A stretch of DNA of 64,000 nt, from the NCBI GenBank assembly GCA_026874595.1, contig CM049319.1, positions 65,957,417 through 66,021,416 on the forward strand, read 5' to 3'. Position 1 is the stretch's first letter. The number at the start of each line of letters is the position of its first letter. The notes under the pieces were generated by a model. The model was not told where the DNA came from. It worked only from the letters and a program-made list of their open reading frames with translations, and did no database searches. The position numbers and the translations under genes are program-made. Source of the stretch: Sipunculus nudus. Taxonomy: Eukaryota; Annelida; Sipuncula; Golfingiida; Sipunculidae. Shown here piece after piece: positions 45,801 through 61,000 of this stretch.

Positions 45801-48800
45801 CCATTGCCCTGATAAGTAGTAATTAACTGGTCTAATCAAGCATGGCCTTCCCCTCTGATACCCTGCCTTACAAGAGGCATACTGGAGGCTCTGTTACATA
45901 TTTCCAGGTAGCAGTGCACTCATCAAGAAACCCAAAGGGTCCTGATAATGACATTACCTTGGCCAATGAAACTATGTACCACACAAACATGGACTCATGC
46001 TCAAGAAACCTATACAGGCTTTTTCAGGACTGCATGGTGCCAGCCAACAGGAAATCATGCATTACTTGTAATACCTGAAACCGTCTAGAAGCGCAGAAAA
46101 GCCTTGTGACTGCATCACCGCAGTCAGTTTGGTAGTTTTATAGATCTTTAAGTCAAAAATTTAAACAAATATAGGTTTAAGGCACTTTTGGTGCCTAAAA
46201 CCTGCCTAAAACCTGTTTTAGGCGGGGCAGTTTTAACCAGGTTATAACCTATGGTTAAAACCTTCATGCCTAAAACTTGCCAACCCTGATGGATTGCCAT
46301 GAATCTGGCCTTGAATATTGACCATGAATAGTTTAGTCAGTTCCTGAAACTGGTGGGGCCGACTGTATTTTTTTCCAAATTTTTACCATTTTATTTCTGT
46401 TTTTGAGACAGTCAAATGTCGGCAATTATGTCAGTTTCTCAGTTGTTTGGTTTCAACAAGTGTCCTGAAACCAAGTGTGGATACAGATTATGATAAGTTT
46501 TTTCAACCTCTGAGGACTGGCGGCTCAACCTGTATTTTCTCTATTTTTTATGCATTTTACCTTCCAAATTTTATTGATACTATCAGATCTGCAACTGTGG
46601 TTTCATCTGTGACCTGAAAACTTGTGTTGTTTATTAAGGCCCTCTTGAATAAGCAGATGCCCTTTATTAATCACCCTGTGTGTTCTTCTTTCTGTATACA
46701 TGTCCATAAAATTAGTTTCCAGATGATTAATCCAGTTTGGAATTTGGATTGATAAATTGGTTTCAAACTTGACTTATATATGACCTACCAGTAATGTAAG
46801 AACCCTTTTGATTTTGGAGTCATGAAGACAAGGTCATTGTACACCCTTCTTAAAAAGATTGTTGATGCATTTTAACCAAACTTTTTATCCCAAACCTTCC
46901 ATCTTCCAGGTGGTGCACCTGCCAATAGGGGAAGGTTCCTTCTGATTTTGGAATCACAAGGTCAAGGTCACAGGGTCCATCCATTGACAAATTAGTTTAT
47001 GGATGAAAATTTCAATTAAAAAAAAAACTCATGAACAGTAAACCTATCTATATAGACAAATTCATCTGAGGGTCTAGACCCATTGGTTCCTAGTTTTATA
47101 TATAAAAAATATTCTGATGAGATAACATTACTGGCAGGATCAAGATTCTAAAGGTAGGATACTGGTACCTTGATATGCTCATGTGTACCTTTATTAATAG
47201 TACCTGTACTTATAGGACCTGTAGTAATAGTATACATGTTGGGAAAATCAGTGTACCTTGCATGCATCCTTAACCTCAGATATCCGGACAAATTTATGTT
47301 GCCAAACTATTTAGATATTTGAGGTAATACTGTATTTCAGAATAAAATTATTGGGACACATAAATTGTGTGATATTCAGAATTTCATGTAAATTGGACTA
47401 TTTTGAATTTTCCGTTTGCACTTCATAAAGTGACATCAATGAAGTTCAGCAGTTATTTTGGTTATTCAGATTCAGTTAATCCATTTGTTGCTCAAAAGAC
47501 TTCTCACTTTACAAACACTAGAAAATGCTAGTTTCTATATGATGATGCATGGTACTGCTTTTTTCAGCAGATCGGAATCCAGAGCCTTCCACGGAACTTC
47601 TCCAAAGTGGGGAATATGTGATTAAAGCAGACAATATCGGAGACACTGTCTACAGCAAACACTGGTTGTTTACAACGCTCATGAAACTCATACAGGTGAG
47701 GTGCACATTGACGTATTGTGGCTCTAATTTTGTTTCCTTTATAAAGATTTGTACAACCTTTCAGATTTCATAAACAAAGTTTAATTCACCTTTCAAGAAT
47801 ATGAAAACCTGTGTTATCCAGTGCTACAAAGTTTTTGTGAATAGTGAATAATTACTACTGTAAAAATCACAATAGAATATGCTGCCTTATTAGAATACGC
47901 AACCCATTTTGGCACAGAATTTTTAGCTCAGCTGACTATAAGTCATCTGAGCTATAGTCGTGGTCCATTGTCTGTCGTCCGTCCGTCTGTCTGTCTGTCT
48001 GTCCAGATGTCCGTCTGTAAGACTGGCACGTTTTGACACCATTGGACCTACGAATCTGAAATCCGCCATACAGTTAGATGTCCCCAAAATCTCCTACCAT
48101 GCCGAAAATTGGGTCAATAGGACTTCGTTCCTTTGAGATATTAAGGAAAAACCTCAATTTTTATTAGAAATCTATTTTCACACTTCAGGACTGCCTAATA
48201 TCAAAACCACTCATCTGGTTTTCTTCATATTTACCATAAATATTTCTCTATATAGTTCCTATGTACTTGCCAGAAATTAAGTCAGTATTATTTAATTTAA
48301 AAAAGTTATGGGCCCAAACAAAATGGACTTTGTAAAAAAATCAGGAAAGATATTTGGTCACTTAAGACCAAAAGTGTTAAAGGTAGGGACTTTTTTTCAG
48401 TAATACAACTTCAAATCAAAATTTAATTGTATACCCAAAATTAGATCAATATCTGTTAAATTTTTTTAAATATTGGCAAAAATATAAAATTGGTATCTTA
48501 AATTTTGCCCAAGTTTGACCATGGCACGTTTTTTTCTTGTAAGTACTGTAGATTTAATTTTCACAGCATGTTTTTTTTAGCATTTTGTCTGTTAACACCA
48601 AAAATTTGAAACCAGTCGATCAAAAACTGTAGATTTTATTCAAGTTTTCAAGCACCATGTCACATCAAGTTTACATCAAGCTAGTGTTATGCAGTTTGCT
48701 AGAGCTCAGCTCCCCAGCTTCAGCTCTAAGTTCCTTAAATTTAGCATACAGTTAGATGTCTCCAAAATCCCCTACCATGCCAAGAATTTGATCACTAGGA

Positions 48801-51800
48801 CATAATTCCTTCGAAATATTAATGAAAAACTTCATTTTTCCATTAAAAACCCATTGTTCCACTGTAAGACTGCCTAATATCAAAACCACTGATCTGACTT
48901 TGATCATATATAATATACATATTTTTCTATACATTCGCTATGCAAATGCAAGAAATGATGTCAGTACTGCATAATTGTTTTAAGTTATGGGCCCAAACAT
49001 AATGCACTTTTTTAAAAAAATCAAGAAATATGTTTACTCCCTTAACAAGAGGATTGCTGAAGCTAGAGATTTTTTGTCAGGGATGTAAGATTATTTAATC
49101 AAGATTCAATTGTATTCCCAAAATTAGTTCTGAATTTTTCAAATTTTATAAGTTATTAGTATAAATATAAAAATTGTACCTTAAATTTTGCCCAACTTTG
49201 ACCATGGCACGTTTGTTTCCTGAGAGCACTGTTGATATAATTTTCATCTTGGTAGTTTAGAAAGCTGAAAGAAATTGACCAAATATTGTAGCTTTTATTA
49301 ATGTTTTTATGAGACCATGTCAGACCCAAGCTTAATCCAGCCCCTCTTCAGTCACCTGTATGTTGACCTTGTTGACCTTTCATCAGATTATGCATGCTTG
49401 AGCAAAGCATACACTGGGGCAGCCAGGCAGCTAATGCCCAGCCACAGTTGATCCAGGTGTCCAACCCAACTCATCTAGTAGTTGTTTTGAAAAACAACAT
49501 AACAGTAAATTAATAATTTTGTATTGTTTATTTATAACAAATTTAAGAAAAATTTATAGAAAAGGAATTTGTTAGTTGATGAGTAACAGAAAATTAACTT
49601 GCAGTTACTGATGATGTAAGAATCTTGTATGGATGAATAGAATGTCAATGTCAATGTTATTCCAAATAACACCATGCAGTCACCTATGGTATTTTCAGTG
49701 AAATTTTAATGATAAAAAAATAAATCATATTATTCATTATTAATCATTAGGGATCATATGAAGGAAATTAATGATAGACAAAGATGCAGTTGATAATATT
49801 AATCTAGATTCCTACTGTGTCTAGTGTGTAGATTCATGTGAAAGTAGTCCAAAGTGAATATATTACATTTATTTTTTAACATAAATAAAAGCCATAAACC
49901 AGGTACTTATGATCATTATTTAAATTTGTGAATTTTGTATATTCTGGATTCTCAAAATCATTGTTTGGCTAAAACTGAATAAATACTAGACATGGTGCGA
50001 ATGCTTTGCAAATGTATTTGAATATGAATATGAATATGTACTGCATTAAAAAATTTTATTGCATAAGAATGTGAATGTAGGTAAAAATGAAAGTATATGA
50101 ATAACAGTACAGATACTTTCAAAATGTATTCTATAATATTATTTCAATAATCATTTCAGTTATTTTTTAAAAGTCATATGATTTTCTTATTATCTTTTTT
50201 TAATAAAAATTATATTGGCACAATATTTGTTATTAAATTTTAATAAATAGTTAAACTCTTTTATTATATGTGCTGCTTATAAGTTATATGGCCAAGTCAA
50301 AATCTGTGTGACAATAGCACTCCATTTGTTAATAAAATAAATAAAATCAATCCTCTTCCCTGTCTCCAAAGATACTATCAAAATCATACATAAGCTAAAC
50401 ACCAACAACTCATAATAAAGCTTATATTTATTACCACACAAAACAAGCATGTGCCTCTTTCCCAAATCATATTTTTTATCATATATAACAGCTAAGTGCC
50501 GTGAACCATGGGTCCCTTGTTTAGTTATTGATGCACACAAACCCAAATTTAGCTCAAACCTGCCCCTAACTCTTACTTTATATGATAGAATTCATTAAAA
50601 ACCCATTCAAATACAACAAACAATTAATACTCTTACTTTTTATTGGTTTTACAAAACATTCAACATACTGATGATTGATAAAATGCCCTGGGATGTGCTC
50701 ACGCTAGACACATGACTGGAATGTGTCAGTCTGCCACGCAGTATTTTTAGCTCAGCTGACTATAAGTCATCTGAGCTATAGTCATGGTCCATTGTCCGTC
50801 GTCCGTCCGTCTGGATGTCCGTCCGTCCGTCCGTCTGGATGTCCGTCCGTAAGACTGGCACGTTTCGACACCGTTGGACCTACGAATCTGAATTTCGGCA
50901 GTTAGATGTCCCCATAATCTCCTACCATGCCAAAAATTGGGTCAATAGGACTTTGTTCCTTTGAGATATTAAGGAAAAACCTCAATTTTTTATTAGAAAT
51001 CTATTTTCACACTTCAGGACTGCCTAATATCAAAACCACTCATCTGGTTTTCTTCATATTTACCATAAATATTCCTCTATATAGTTCCTATGTACATGCC
51101 AGATATTAAGTCAGTATTATATAATTTAAAAAAGTTATGGGCCCAAACATAATGGACTTTGAAAAAAAATCAGGAAGATATTTGGTCACTTAAGACCAAA
51201 AGTGTTAAAGGTAGGGACTTTTTTTTCAGTAATACAACTTTAATTAATAAAAATTTAATTGTATACCAAAAATTAGATCAAAATTTGTTAAATTTTTTTA
51301 AATATTGGCAAAAAAATATAAAATTGGTACCTTAAATTTTGCCCAACTTTGGCCATGGCACGTTTTTTTCCTGTAAGTACTGTGGGTTTAATTTTCACAC
51401 CATGTATACATAAGGATTTAATCTGTAAAAATCTGAAATTTGAAAATAAAAGCTGCAAAATTAGGCTAGTTATTGAATTTTTTTGGAGGCTCTTGTTGTA
51501 TTCCCTTACATTGTCAGGCAGTCCACTTTGATGACTGTAGGTCATTCAGTGCACATCTCTATGCTCCCCAGGCCGTTGACATAATTTTAGATGTCCCCAA
51601 AATCTCCTACCATACCGAAAATTGGGTCATTAGGACTTTGTTCCTTCGAGATATTAAGGAAAAAAACTCTGTTTTCCATAAAAAAAGCCATTGTTCCACT
51701 TCAAGGCTGCCTAATATCAAAACCACTGATCTGTTTTTGATCGTATTTAGTAATCACATTCTTTTATACATTTTCTATGAACATACCAAAAATTAGGTCA

Positions 51801-54800
51801 GTATTGGGTATTATTTTGAAGTTATGGGCCAAAACATAATGCAATTTTTTAAAAAATCAGGAAATATATTTACTCACCTAACATGAGAATTGCTGAACCT
51901 AGAGACTTTTTTTTCAGGAATATAACTTTATTTAATCTAGATTCAATTGTTTACCCAAAATTAGATCTGAATTTTGCAAATTTTTCAAGTTTTAGCATAA
52001 ATAAAAAATTAATACCTTAAATTTTGTCCAACTTTGGCACTGTATATTTAATTTTCCCAGCATATATGCATAAGGATTTAATCTTTTAAAATCTGAACAT
52101 TCAAAAGAAATTGATTGGAATGAATAGCTTTTATTCATGTTTTCATACACCATGTCAAGTGTTGTTTACATCTAGCCCACCTAGTAGTACAGCCTTCACT
52201 TGCATTATGTAACCCACCCCAGGCAGCTTACCTTGGCCCAGCTTGGCCACTACTAGCAGGCTTCCCCTTTGCCCTGCACTTATCCCCCCCCCCCCAGCTG
52301 GTGCATAAACTAGATGAATGTTATAATTTTTCTGTATTTTAATTTTATTCTTGGACATGCTACATTTTAGATTTTGTATTGTACCACCAGGGTTACAATG
52401 ATTAAAGTGTACATTTAATTGTGTCCACAAAGTGGTGTATTGCTGTGAAAGTGTGGATGTTCATGAGATAAGTAATTCCTTACTTCAGAAGAGTAAAAAC
52501 TTCACCAGGTGTGAAATTGACTATTAATTCCAGTAATTAATTAAAACTCGGATAGTAATTAGCACAATGATATTGTTTGTCCCTCATTCAACCAACAGTG
52601 TGTATACTTTATTTGATCAAATTTACTTTTATTTGATCAAATTTACTTTTATTTTATTTTGGTGAATAAAATTAAGCATGTCCTGAAAACTCCAATGTGC
52701 AAAACTTTTTAATAGTGATTCAAGGAATATTCTTGTAGATGCCATGTTGTGGCATTATTTTCTTTTAAAATCAGTTTAAACATTTATGATTTAAAAATAA
52801 TAAAATATATGTGTATGCATAATATGACCCAATGTTTTTTACTATGTATATATAATGATTGCAACTTTTGCAACAATTCTAATATTTTAACTTTTATTTT
52901 CAGGTTTTTAATTAAAAATTTATAAAACCTGTAAATAAAAAAATGATTCAGATAAAAACTTCATAATGGAAAAAGTGGATATGCTTAAAAAAAATAGGAT
53001 TATATATAAACTTAAATGCATTATTCCCTTGAAAGTGAAATAAAGGTATTAGTCCATTCTGTCCACTTGCCTGTCCATCTGTAGATTTTCATATGAATCA
53101 CAGTATCTCAAAATTTTACTGTTTTTCTTCATGACAGTCTTGTCAGAGTATTAGTTTGCAATCATATATTTAGAACTTTACTATAACTAAGTAGGAGGGC
53201 CCCTTTCCTCTTAGCTTTTCATATTCTTATGTATATGAAAAACATTACAATAGAATATTTCTACATCCACCTTCGTGCTGCCCTCACTTTTCCCTTCTCC
53301 GAACCCCATCCCAAAGTCAGCCTCAGTAAGCAAGAACATGATGAATCAGATATATTCATACTTTAATATTTTGTATAACTATTCGTCCATAAGTACCTAT
53401 GTCCATGCCAGAAATTATGTCAATATTGTGTAATATGTAGACATAGTGGGCATCACAATAATGTACCTTGTCAAGACTAAAGAGATATTGTGTCATACAG
53501 TCACAAATTCATAAATCACTTCATCAGCATAGTTAATCATAACATCATATCTGTCAAATTGAAAGCTTGCAGACTACCATACACTTTAGATCCTTCAACA
53601 AATAGCCTTATCATCATTCTACTACTGCTTATTACTGCTGTCATTGCATTCATATTTGCTCAAATATATCACAATTTTCAACCCCTCCTAAATAAATAAA
53701 AAATAAACCACTATATTTGACTCTATTAATCCATCAGCAAGGTAATTTCATTTATCATTTACTCAAATATTACATTACATTCCTTTATAATAGCCCAACA
53801 TGTCCATGATATTCATAAGCTTTATCGACTCGATATAGTATCACAGTCGAGAAACATTTATAGTGAAATCACGATCAGCTGAGCGCCGTGACCCATGGGT
53901 CCCTTGTTTATGGTGTGTTTTACCTGTATTACTATTCTTCACCCCTTTTGGATATATCTGAAGTGTGTGCCAAGCTAGAAGATATCAAGTGGAGCCTAAA
54001 TGAATATTAAATAAATAAAATAATAATAATATAAAAATAATAAATAAAAATAAATTTTAGGCTTTTAAATAGAAAAAAAAGATTGATATTTGTAAGAAAA
54101 TATGGTACATTTCATAATGCAAACTGACTTGCCATAAATGCCCCTATTATCGCTCAGTCTTGGTCATTTTTCACCCTGCTCCTGATCAGACTCACGGTGA
54201 TGCCCCAAATATAAGACACAGGTTGAGTTCCCCAGTTTGTTAATGACATTACCTTGATATAATACACATATTCTATTGCAATTTGTACAGAAAAACTGAA
54301 AGTACAATGTAAAGAAATGTAAAAACTTCTTATACTTGTGTTGATTTTTCTTAAGTCTTATTCATCATGTTGCATTACGTTCATTGCCTTGTAAATGTTA
54401 CTGTTATAATTGGTGATAATGGGTTTATTTAAAAAAAAGGTCCCTTTGTACCCCCTACCCCTACCCACTCAACACACACAGATATCACAATGTGCGTAAA
54501 GTACCTGAGAGTGCTTATAGTTATACCAATATATAGGTTTCGCACACCCTGTGTTTTTCTGCAACTTTAAAAAGTCTGTTTTCAAAACTGCTTAAAAAAT
54601 AATTTACCAAATATTTCTTTAGAAAAATGTTTACTTTACAAGGTGTTCAGTACAACCTTAAATCAGTTCACTGTAGATCTGTGTTTGTGACCTTTGACTC
54701 TTATGAATATTAATATAACCCTTTGATCCCCAGGTTGTGGACCAACCAGCTCCAGAGGGGGCTGATACTGAGGCTGTTATTGAGCTTGATGAAGACCTGC

Positions 54801-55031
54801 AGAATGAACTGTGTCAGCTCTGGGACATGTCCATGAACCGGGTCAGAAAATATAAACTGTGTAGAAATGATGTGTTAGTCAGAGGGTCATTATGCTGTCA
54901 TTTGGATGGCCTCTCATCAGTTTAAGGATAAATGGGACTTGAGGCAGCCCACATCCTATATTTAAAACCAATAATTGTAAAGTGTAGACATTTCTCTTAA
55001 AATAATGATTCTGTCATATGTTTTTATTATC

Positions 55032-55095
<64 letters not shown>

Positions 55096-58000
55096 TGAAA
55101 CCTTTTGTGTCGAACTCACTTAAGTCGAAAACCCTACTTTATGTCGAAGTTACAGACATGATATTCCAGACAACTCTAGTTAAATTATAACCAAATAAAA
55201 CTTGCTTGTGTCAAACCTCTGATGTGTCAAGGTTTTTTGAGGGTCCCTTCAACTTTGACACAATTAGGTTTCACTGTGCGCGTGCGTGTGTATGTAAGTA
55301 TGTATGTAGAAGGTAGAGTTACCCTCCAGTGTAAAGTGCTCTATGGCCTCAGACAAGGCCAGAGTGAAATAACAATGAAGAAAAACAACACTGTAAATTC
55401 ACTAGAGACTGTTTCAAGGGATGCAACCAGATCCTCAGGTGAATGTTGTTAGAATGAAGCTAACAGCATGTCTTTGTAAGAAATAATAAATTAATAAAAC
55501 AACAACAAACCTCATTCCACTGTTATGATCCAGCATCACACATGTATCCAGACAAACCTATATTGTGCTCCCAAGTACAATAGGATCAGTGTCAGTCATA
55601 TACTTGCTTTCCCTGATACGCTCAAAGCATATTCTCATAATCTCGTAAAGGATAGGCTTTTCAAACCACGCCATAAGCTTCATTCTAACAACATTCACCT
55701 GATGATTGGGTCGCATCCCGTAAAACAGTCTGTAGTGAATTTACAGTGTTGTATTTTTAGCTCAGCTGACTTTCAGTCATGCTGGGCTATAGCAATGGGT
55801 CTTTGTCTGTCGTCCTTCCGTCTGTCCGTCCGTTAGCAGGGCACAAATCGTAACTGTAGGGGCTAGGGCCATGAACCCTATGCAGTCTTAGAGGTTCTAA
55901 AAAGATCTCCTTGCAAACCTGAAATTAGGTCACTGTGACCTATATTCTCGAAGTTATGGGGTGTGTTTGCACCCCCCAGAAATAATTCTTTTAGCCAAAA
56001 TTTTCATCCTAAACCTTCCATCTTGCACATACAGCTCACCTACAAACAGGGGAAGAACCATAATTATTTTGAGGTCACAAGGTCGAAGGTCAAGGTCACA
56101 GAACCAACTTCTTTGAAAAGCCTATGGATGCATTTTAAGCCAAACCTTTCATCCCAATTCTTTGATCTTTCACATATAGCTCACCTACTAAGTTGGAGAA
56201 GAAGTCTATAGATGTTGAGGTCACAAGGTCAAAGGTCAGGGTCACAGGATCCACTTCTTTGAAAATGTTGTGGACACATTTCAAGCTAGACCTTTCATTC
56301 CAAACCTTTCAGCACTGATATCTCGCTTCTCTGCCAACAGGGGATAGACCTGTTGATTTTGAGGTCAAAGGTCAAGTTCACAGCTCCCTCTTCCTGCGTG
56401 GAGTCATTTTCAGGCAAACTTTTCAATCTGTACTTTCCATCTGTCATATATGGCTTACCTACCAATAGGGGAAGAAGCCTATTGATGTTGAGTTCAAAAG
56501 GTCAAATGTCAAGGTCACAGTATTGTTCAAAATGCTTGTGAACATATTTCAAGTGAAACTGTTCAACCCAAACCTTCAGTCTTTCACATATGTCACATCT
56601 ATGCATCACTGAATGTGATCCAAACTTCATATTTATGAATCTTTTTGCATGAAGAAATAACTAATGGATTTTGAGGTCAGCTGGTCAGGAGGTTAAAGGT
56701 TGCAGGTCTAAGTTATTCACTCGTTGGTTGCCAAGTAATTACACCCGGCCAGATGTAAGTGGTTAGTAGTTACCCATCATTTAGAAAGAATCCAGTTGAT
56801 ATGTGTGCAAAAGGCCAAGGTCATAGGTCAGGGATGTTTACAATAACTTATTTTGTAGACCATCTCTATTTTTCTTGTACATATAACCATTGGTTATGGT
56901 ACATCTCACTGTGTGGCTGTAATTGTGAGTGATGCTGGTGACATATGACTCTCTTTTGTATCAGCCTGTTAAATGATAAGGCTGAGTGATAAATACTTCG
57001 TTACTGCATAACAAAAACACTGTTGCCGGAATGCTTCAGCCAGGCATTAAGACTGTGAGAGTATAGTATTAAGGTTTAGCTACTGATTTATAAGATGATG
57101 GGAACATTTTGCAGTTTATTTTATGGAATCATAGCAATAAACTTAGTTTCCTAGATATCTGAATATTTTAATATAAATCACCAGTTATATAAAAGCAAAG
57201 GTTTGTTCTCATAATATGTGGATGTGTACCTGGATTTAGGATGGCTTTTTTTTTATTACAAGACCTTTAGTTATGCTTTCTGCATTTCTTTTTCTTTTAG
57301 GTTTTGCAGTTTACCAACCCTGCTGATCCCATTGAAAAGCAGAGTGATAATAAAAATATTGGACTTACACTTTTTACATTTGCATATCAATAAATCTAAT
57401 ATGAGGGCCTGAAAATGCCTTTTGAATTGTTTTGGACATTCATTACTGTAACATCCTTTGAAGAATTTGCTACAAGTTTGGTCTCTTATTGGAGGATGTG
57501 TGATATCAAATGTCAGACTTGTCAGAAATCCATTATGTCTGCCAGTTAGCCACCTTAGAAATCCTTTTGTCAGTGCAGTTTCAGTGATTTTTAGCTCAGC
57601 CGACTTTTAGTCATGCTGTGCTATAGCATGGGTCTTTGTCCGTTGTCCTTCTGTCTGTCCGTCCGCCCAGCCATCCGGCCGTTAGCAGGGCACAAATTGT
57701 AACTGTAAGGGCTAGATACATGAACCCTATGCAGTCTTAGAGGTTCTAAAAAGATCTCCTTGCAGATCTGAAATTAGGTCACTGTGACCTATATTCTCTG
57801 AGTTACGGGGTGTGTTTGCACCTCCCAGAATTAATTCTTATAGCCAAAATAATCATCCCAAACCTTACATGTCAATAGAGGAACAAGCCTTTTGATATTT
57901 AGGTCTTAGGGTCAAAGGTCAATGTCACGTGACCAGCTTCTTGAAAAAAGTTGTGTATGCATTTCAAGTCAGACTTTTCATCCCAAACCTTCCATCTTCC

Positions 58001-61000
58001 AAGTATGGTCAGATACCATATGGTATACCATCAGGCTTTAAATACAGGTCATGCTTGTCAGCTGAGCGTCATGACCCATGGGTCACTTGTTTCAGTTAGA
58101 TTCTCGCCTGTCCTTGGAGTACTGTTGTGTCACATCCTGGTGCCCTTGTTGAACTGTGCCAGGTTTATTTCTTCAAACTTCTCATGAGGGCTGCCATTTT
58201 GTGAATTACTAAAACGCTATGTCACAAAAAGGGTATACGGCTAATATAATAAAATCATGAACTTCTCTCAGAGAAGCTTGAAATATTACTGGTAATATAA
58301 ACACTCCTGCACAGTATATATATATACCTGCTTTAACCTCAAAAATAGTAGCAAAGTGAGACTCCCAGAATTTTGTTTCAAGCTGACACCTTTGTTTTGT
58401 TGGTTTGATGAAATTCAGGTTGTAGTGATTGGGCACAGTACACAGAAATTGTGCTGGATACATCTGTCCCATTAATGGTGGTTAATATCCCCAGATTTTT
58501 TTTTTGTTCGAGATAACACATGGAGTTTGTCCTAAATTGTCACAGAGATTTGTATTTAACTTTCTGAGGTTGCAGAGATTTTAGCCATAAGGGTGGGCTG
58601 TTGCATGGTATTTGTACTATTGTGATGTTTCTTGAATTTCCTAAGTGGCACTTATTGCAGGGCTTCTGCATAATAATGGTGGTTTCAGGGATGAATCTAA
58701 CATTTGGTTGTGTGATTGTAGGATGTTGCAGGGATTCTGATGGAGTTTAAAGCTGCAGACATTCTGACAGAAGTAATTAGCAGAAGCAAAGCCCCAAGAG
58801 CCACAGTAAGTTTAAAAAAATTAAAATCTAGGCATTTCTAGTCTGGTAGCTCTATCAGAAAATTTAAAGATCACTATACTGTATTTGACATAATGAGTAC
58901 CCTGGGCATTCTCAAAACTGAATTTTATCAAATATTTTTGTATCCCAAAAGCAATACTTACTTATGCAGCTAGAAAACAGAGGAATACCCTTTCACTTAT
59001 GTCAACATGTGGAATTCTCCTGGGCAATCCCGTGTGTATGTGTTGTCATTCACTACTACCATAAAGTTCTCAACAGAATACGCTGTCTCATTAGAATACA
59101 CACCCTATTTTTGTTCACAATGTTAAGTCACTGATGCACACATACTAGTTCATACGAAATTCCTTAGTTTGTTAATGACATTATAATGCATGTATTCTAT
59201 TAAGAATTGAGGTAGATGCATCATTATAGAGGGGGGGGGTATACTGTGGAAGTGGTTAATTTGGCGTGTCTGAATTTCCACGCATTTTTCATTTTATAGC
59301 ATTAGCACAGTTCGAATTTCGCGCAAATCCATATGAAGGTAATAAATTGTGTACCAAAGTATTAAAATATTTATAAAAGACAGGTTTGTAATGTAACCTG
59401 CATTCCACCTAACAACCTCCAAATGACCGCTTACTTTCCACGGGCGACTGGTTGAGTACCGTGACTGCAAGATAAGAACAATACATAATTAATCAGAACT
59501 TATCATGTTTGATGATGCAATGGTACTGCAACCAGCTGTGACATCTGAGTAAGTTGTAAAATTTCTCTACAACAACTGTGATTATACCTACCAGAAGCCG
59601 CCAGCTATGTCCAAACAACAAACAGAACTTACACATTGGCAGGTCACTCTCAGATGAGTCATACTTCAAAGCTTTGGGAAGAGCTAGGGGTGTCTTAAAA
59701 GTTTCACAGTTGTTTCTACAAATCACCATAAAGGAGAGGGGTCTTTCTCGAGAAATCACTTGCTATGAACTGTAATGACAACATGACTACTCTAACATTC
59801 TTATTGAAGAAGCCTCAACTCAAGCAACCATGCATTCAGGGATTACCATGCAGGCCTACACGACTGTGGGTCAGGCGAGAATGCTGTAATCTTTTGAATG
59901 ATTGCATCAAATTTACACATGTTTTTATTTCAGCGCAAATCTAGCTCCCGCTAAAAGCACGAAAATTAAAACCCTGCAAACAGTAACAAAACCACTTCCA
60001 CAGTACATCCTCTCAACCTTATAGCAAGGGGGGATAGTCAGTGTATTCATCCCAACTGATAATCAGAGAATAATATAGAAAAGAAAAATATTTATAGTTA
60101 GAATTATAGACTTTGGTTCCTTTTTGGAGTTTACTGTGCTATAATATATATCTAAACCTGGTTTAAGATGAATATATACTGGAAACATTATACCTTAATT
60201 GACGCTACTGTTCACTACAGTGATAAATTGAAACATGCAGCATACCCATGCTTACAGCATACGTTCTGCATACATTTATATGGAATGCCCCCTTGTGAAT
60301 ATATCATTACCCCCCCCCCCCCCCCCCCCCCCCAGAAATGCTGATTGCTGGATATATGAACTTATGGCTGTCCCTGATGTTATTATCATTAAATCATATA
60401 TCTGCTTATTTGTCAACTCACTTTTACTTCCAATTTAAATTCCATAACTGCCTCTCATAGTATCTGCCAGTTTTATGATCCATCTAAGTCAACCAGAGGA
60501 TGTTCAAAGGGTGATTGAAATGTTATTTATAATCACATTTTTGTTTCAGGAAATCTGTGTTGGCATACTTGGTAATATGGCATGTAATCAAGACATCTGT
60601 GAAAAACTGACAACACACAGCAGGTTCATGTAAGATAACAATTTGTCCTCACTACCTTGTGTATGGTACAAGCTTGAGTGATTTTTATAGCAATTTAATT
60701 TTGACTTAAAATTATTTGTTGAATAAAATTTTATCGGCTTTGATCTGCTTAATATGTGAGTGCCTCTTTTTATATGCCGTTCTAAGACAGGTCGTTTTAT
60801 GCTTGTGGCAATGTCCATCTGTTGACTTTTAATGTTTCTGCAATAACTTTCCAGGGATTTTATTGATCTTCTCAAAAACTCACTCTAACTATTAACCAAT
60901 AGGTTTAATCTTATCGGAGCTTGATTGTTGGCAAAATCCATGCATCTATAATGAGGTCAGAGGTCACAAGGCTACCCTGTGGTGTCACCATGGTATCTTA

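Noticed and set aside
44912-46078. hAT transposase remnant in the CAGGGTTGG element
   Set aside because: I looked for a transposase-like frame and saw none; the short frames have no recognisable motif.
59493-59775. Overlapping frames of 88 and 65 codons on opposite strands
   Set aside because: They lie inside a small TIR element and show no conserved motif.
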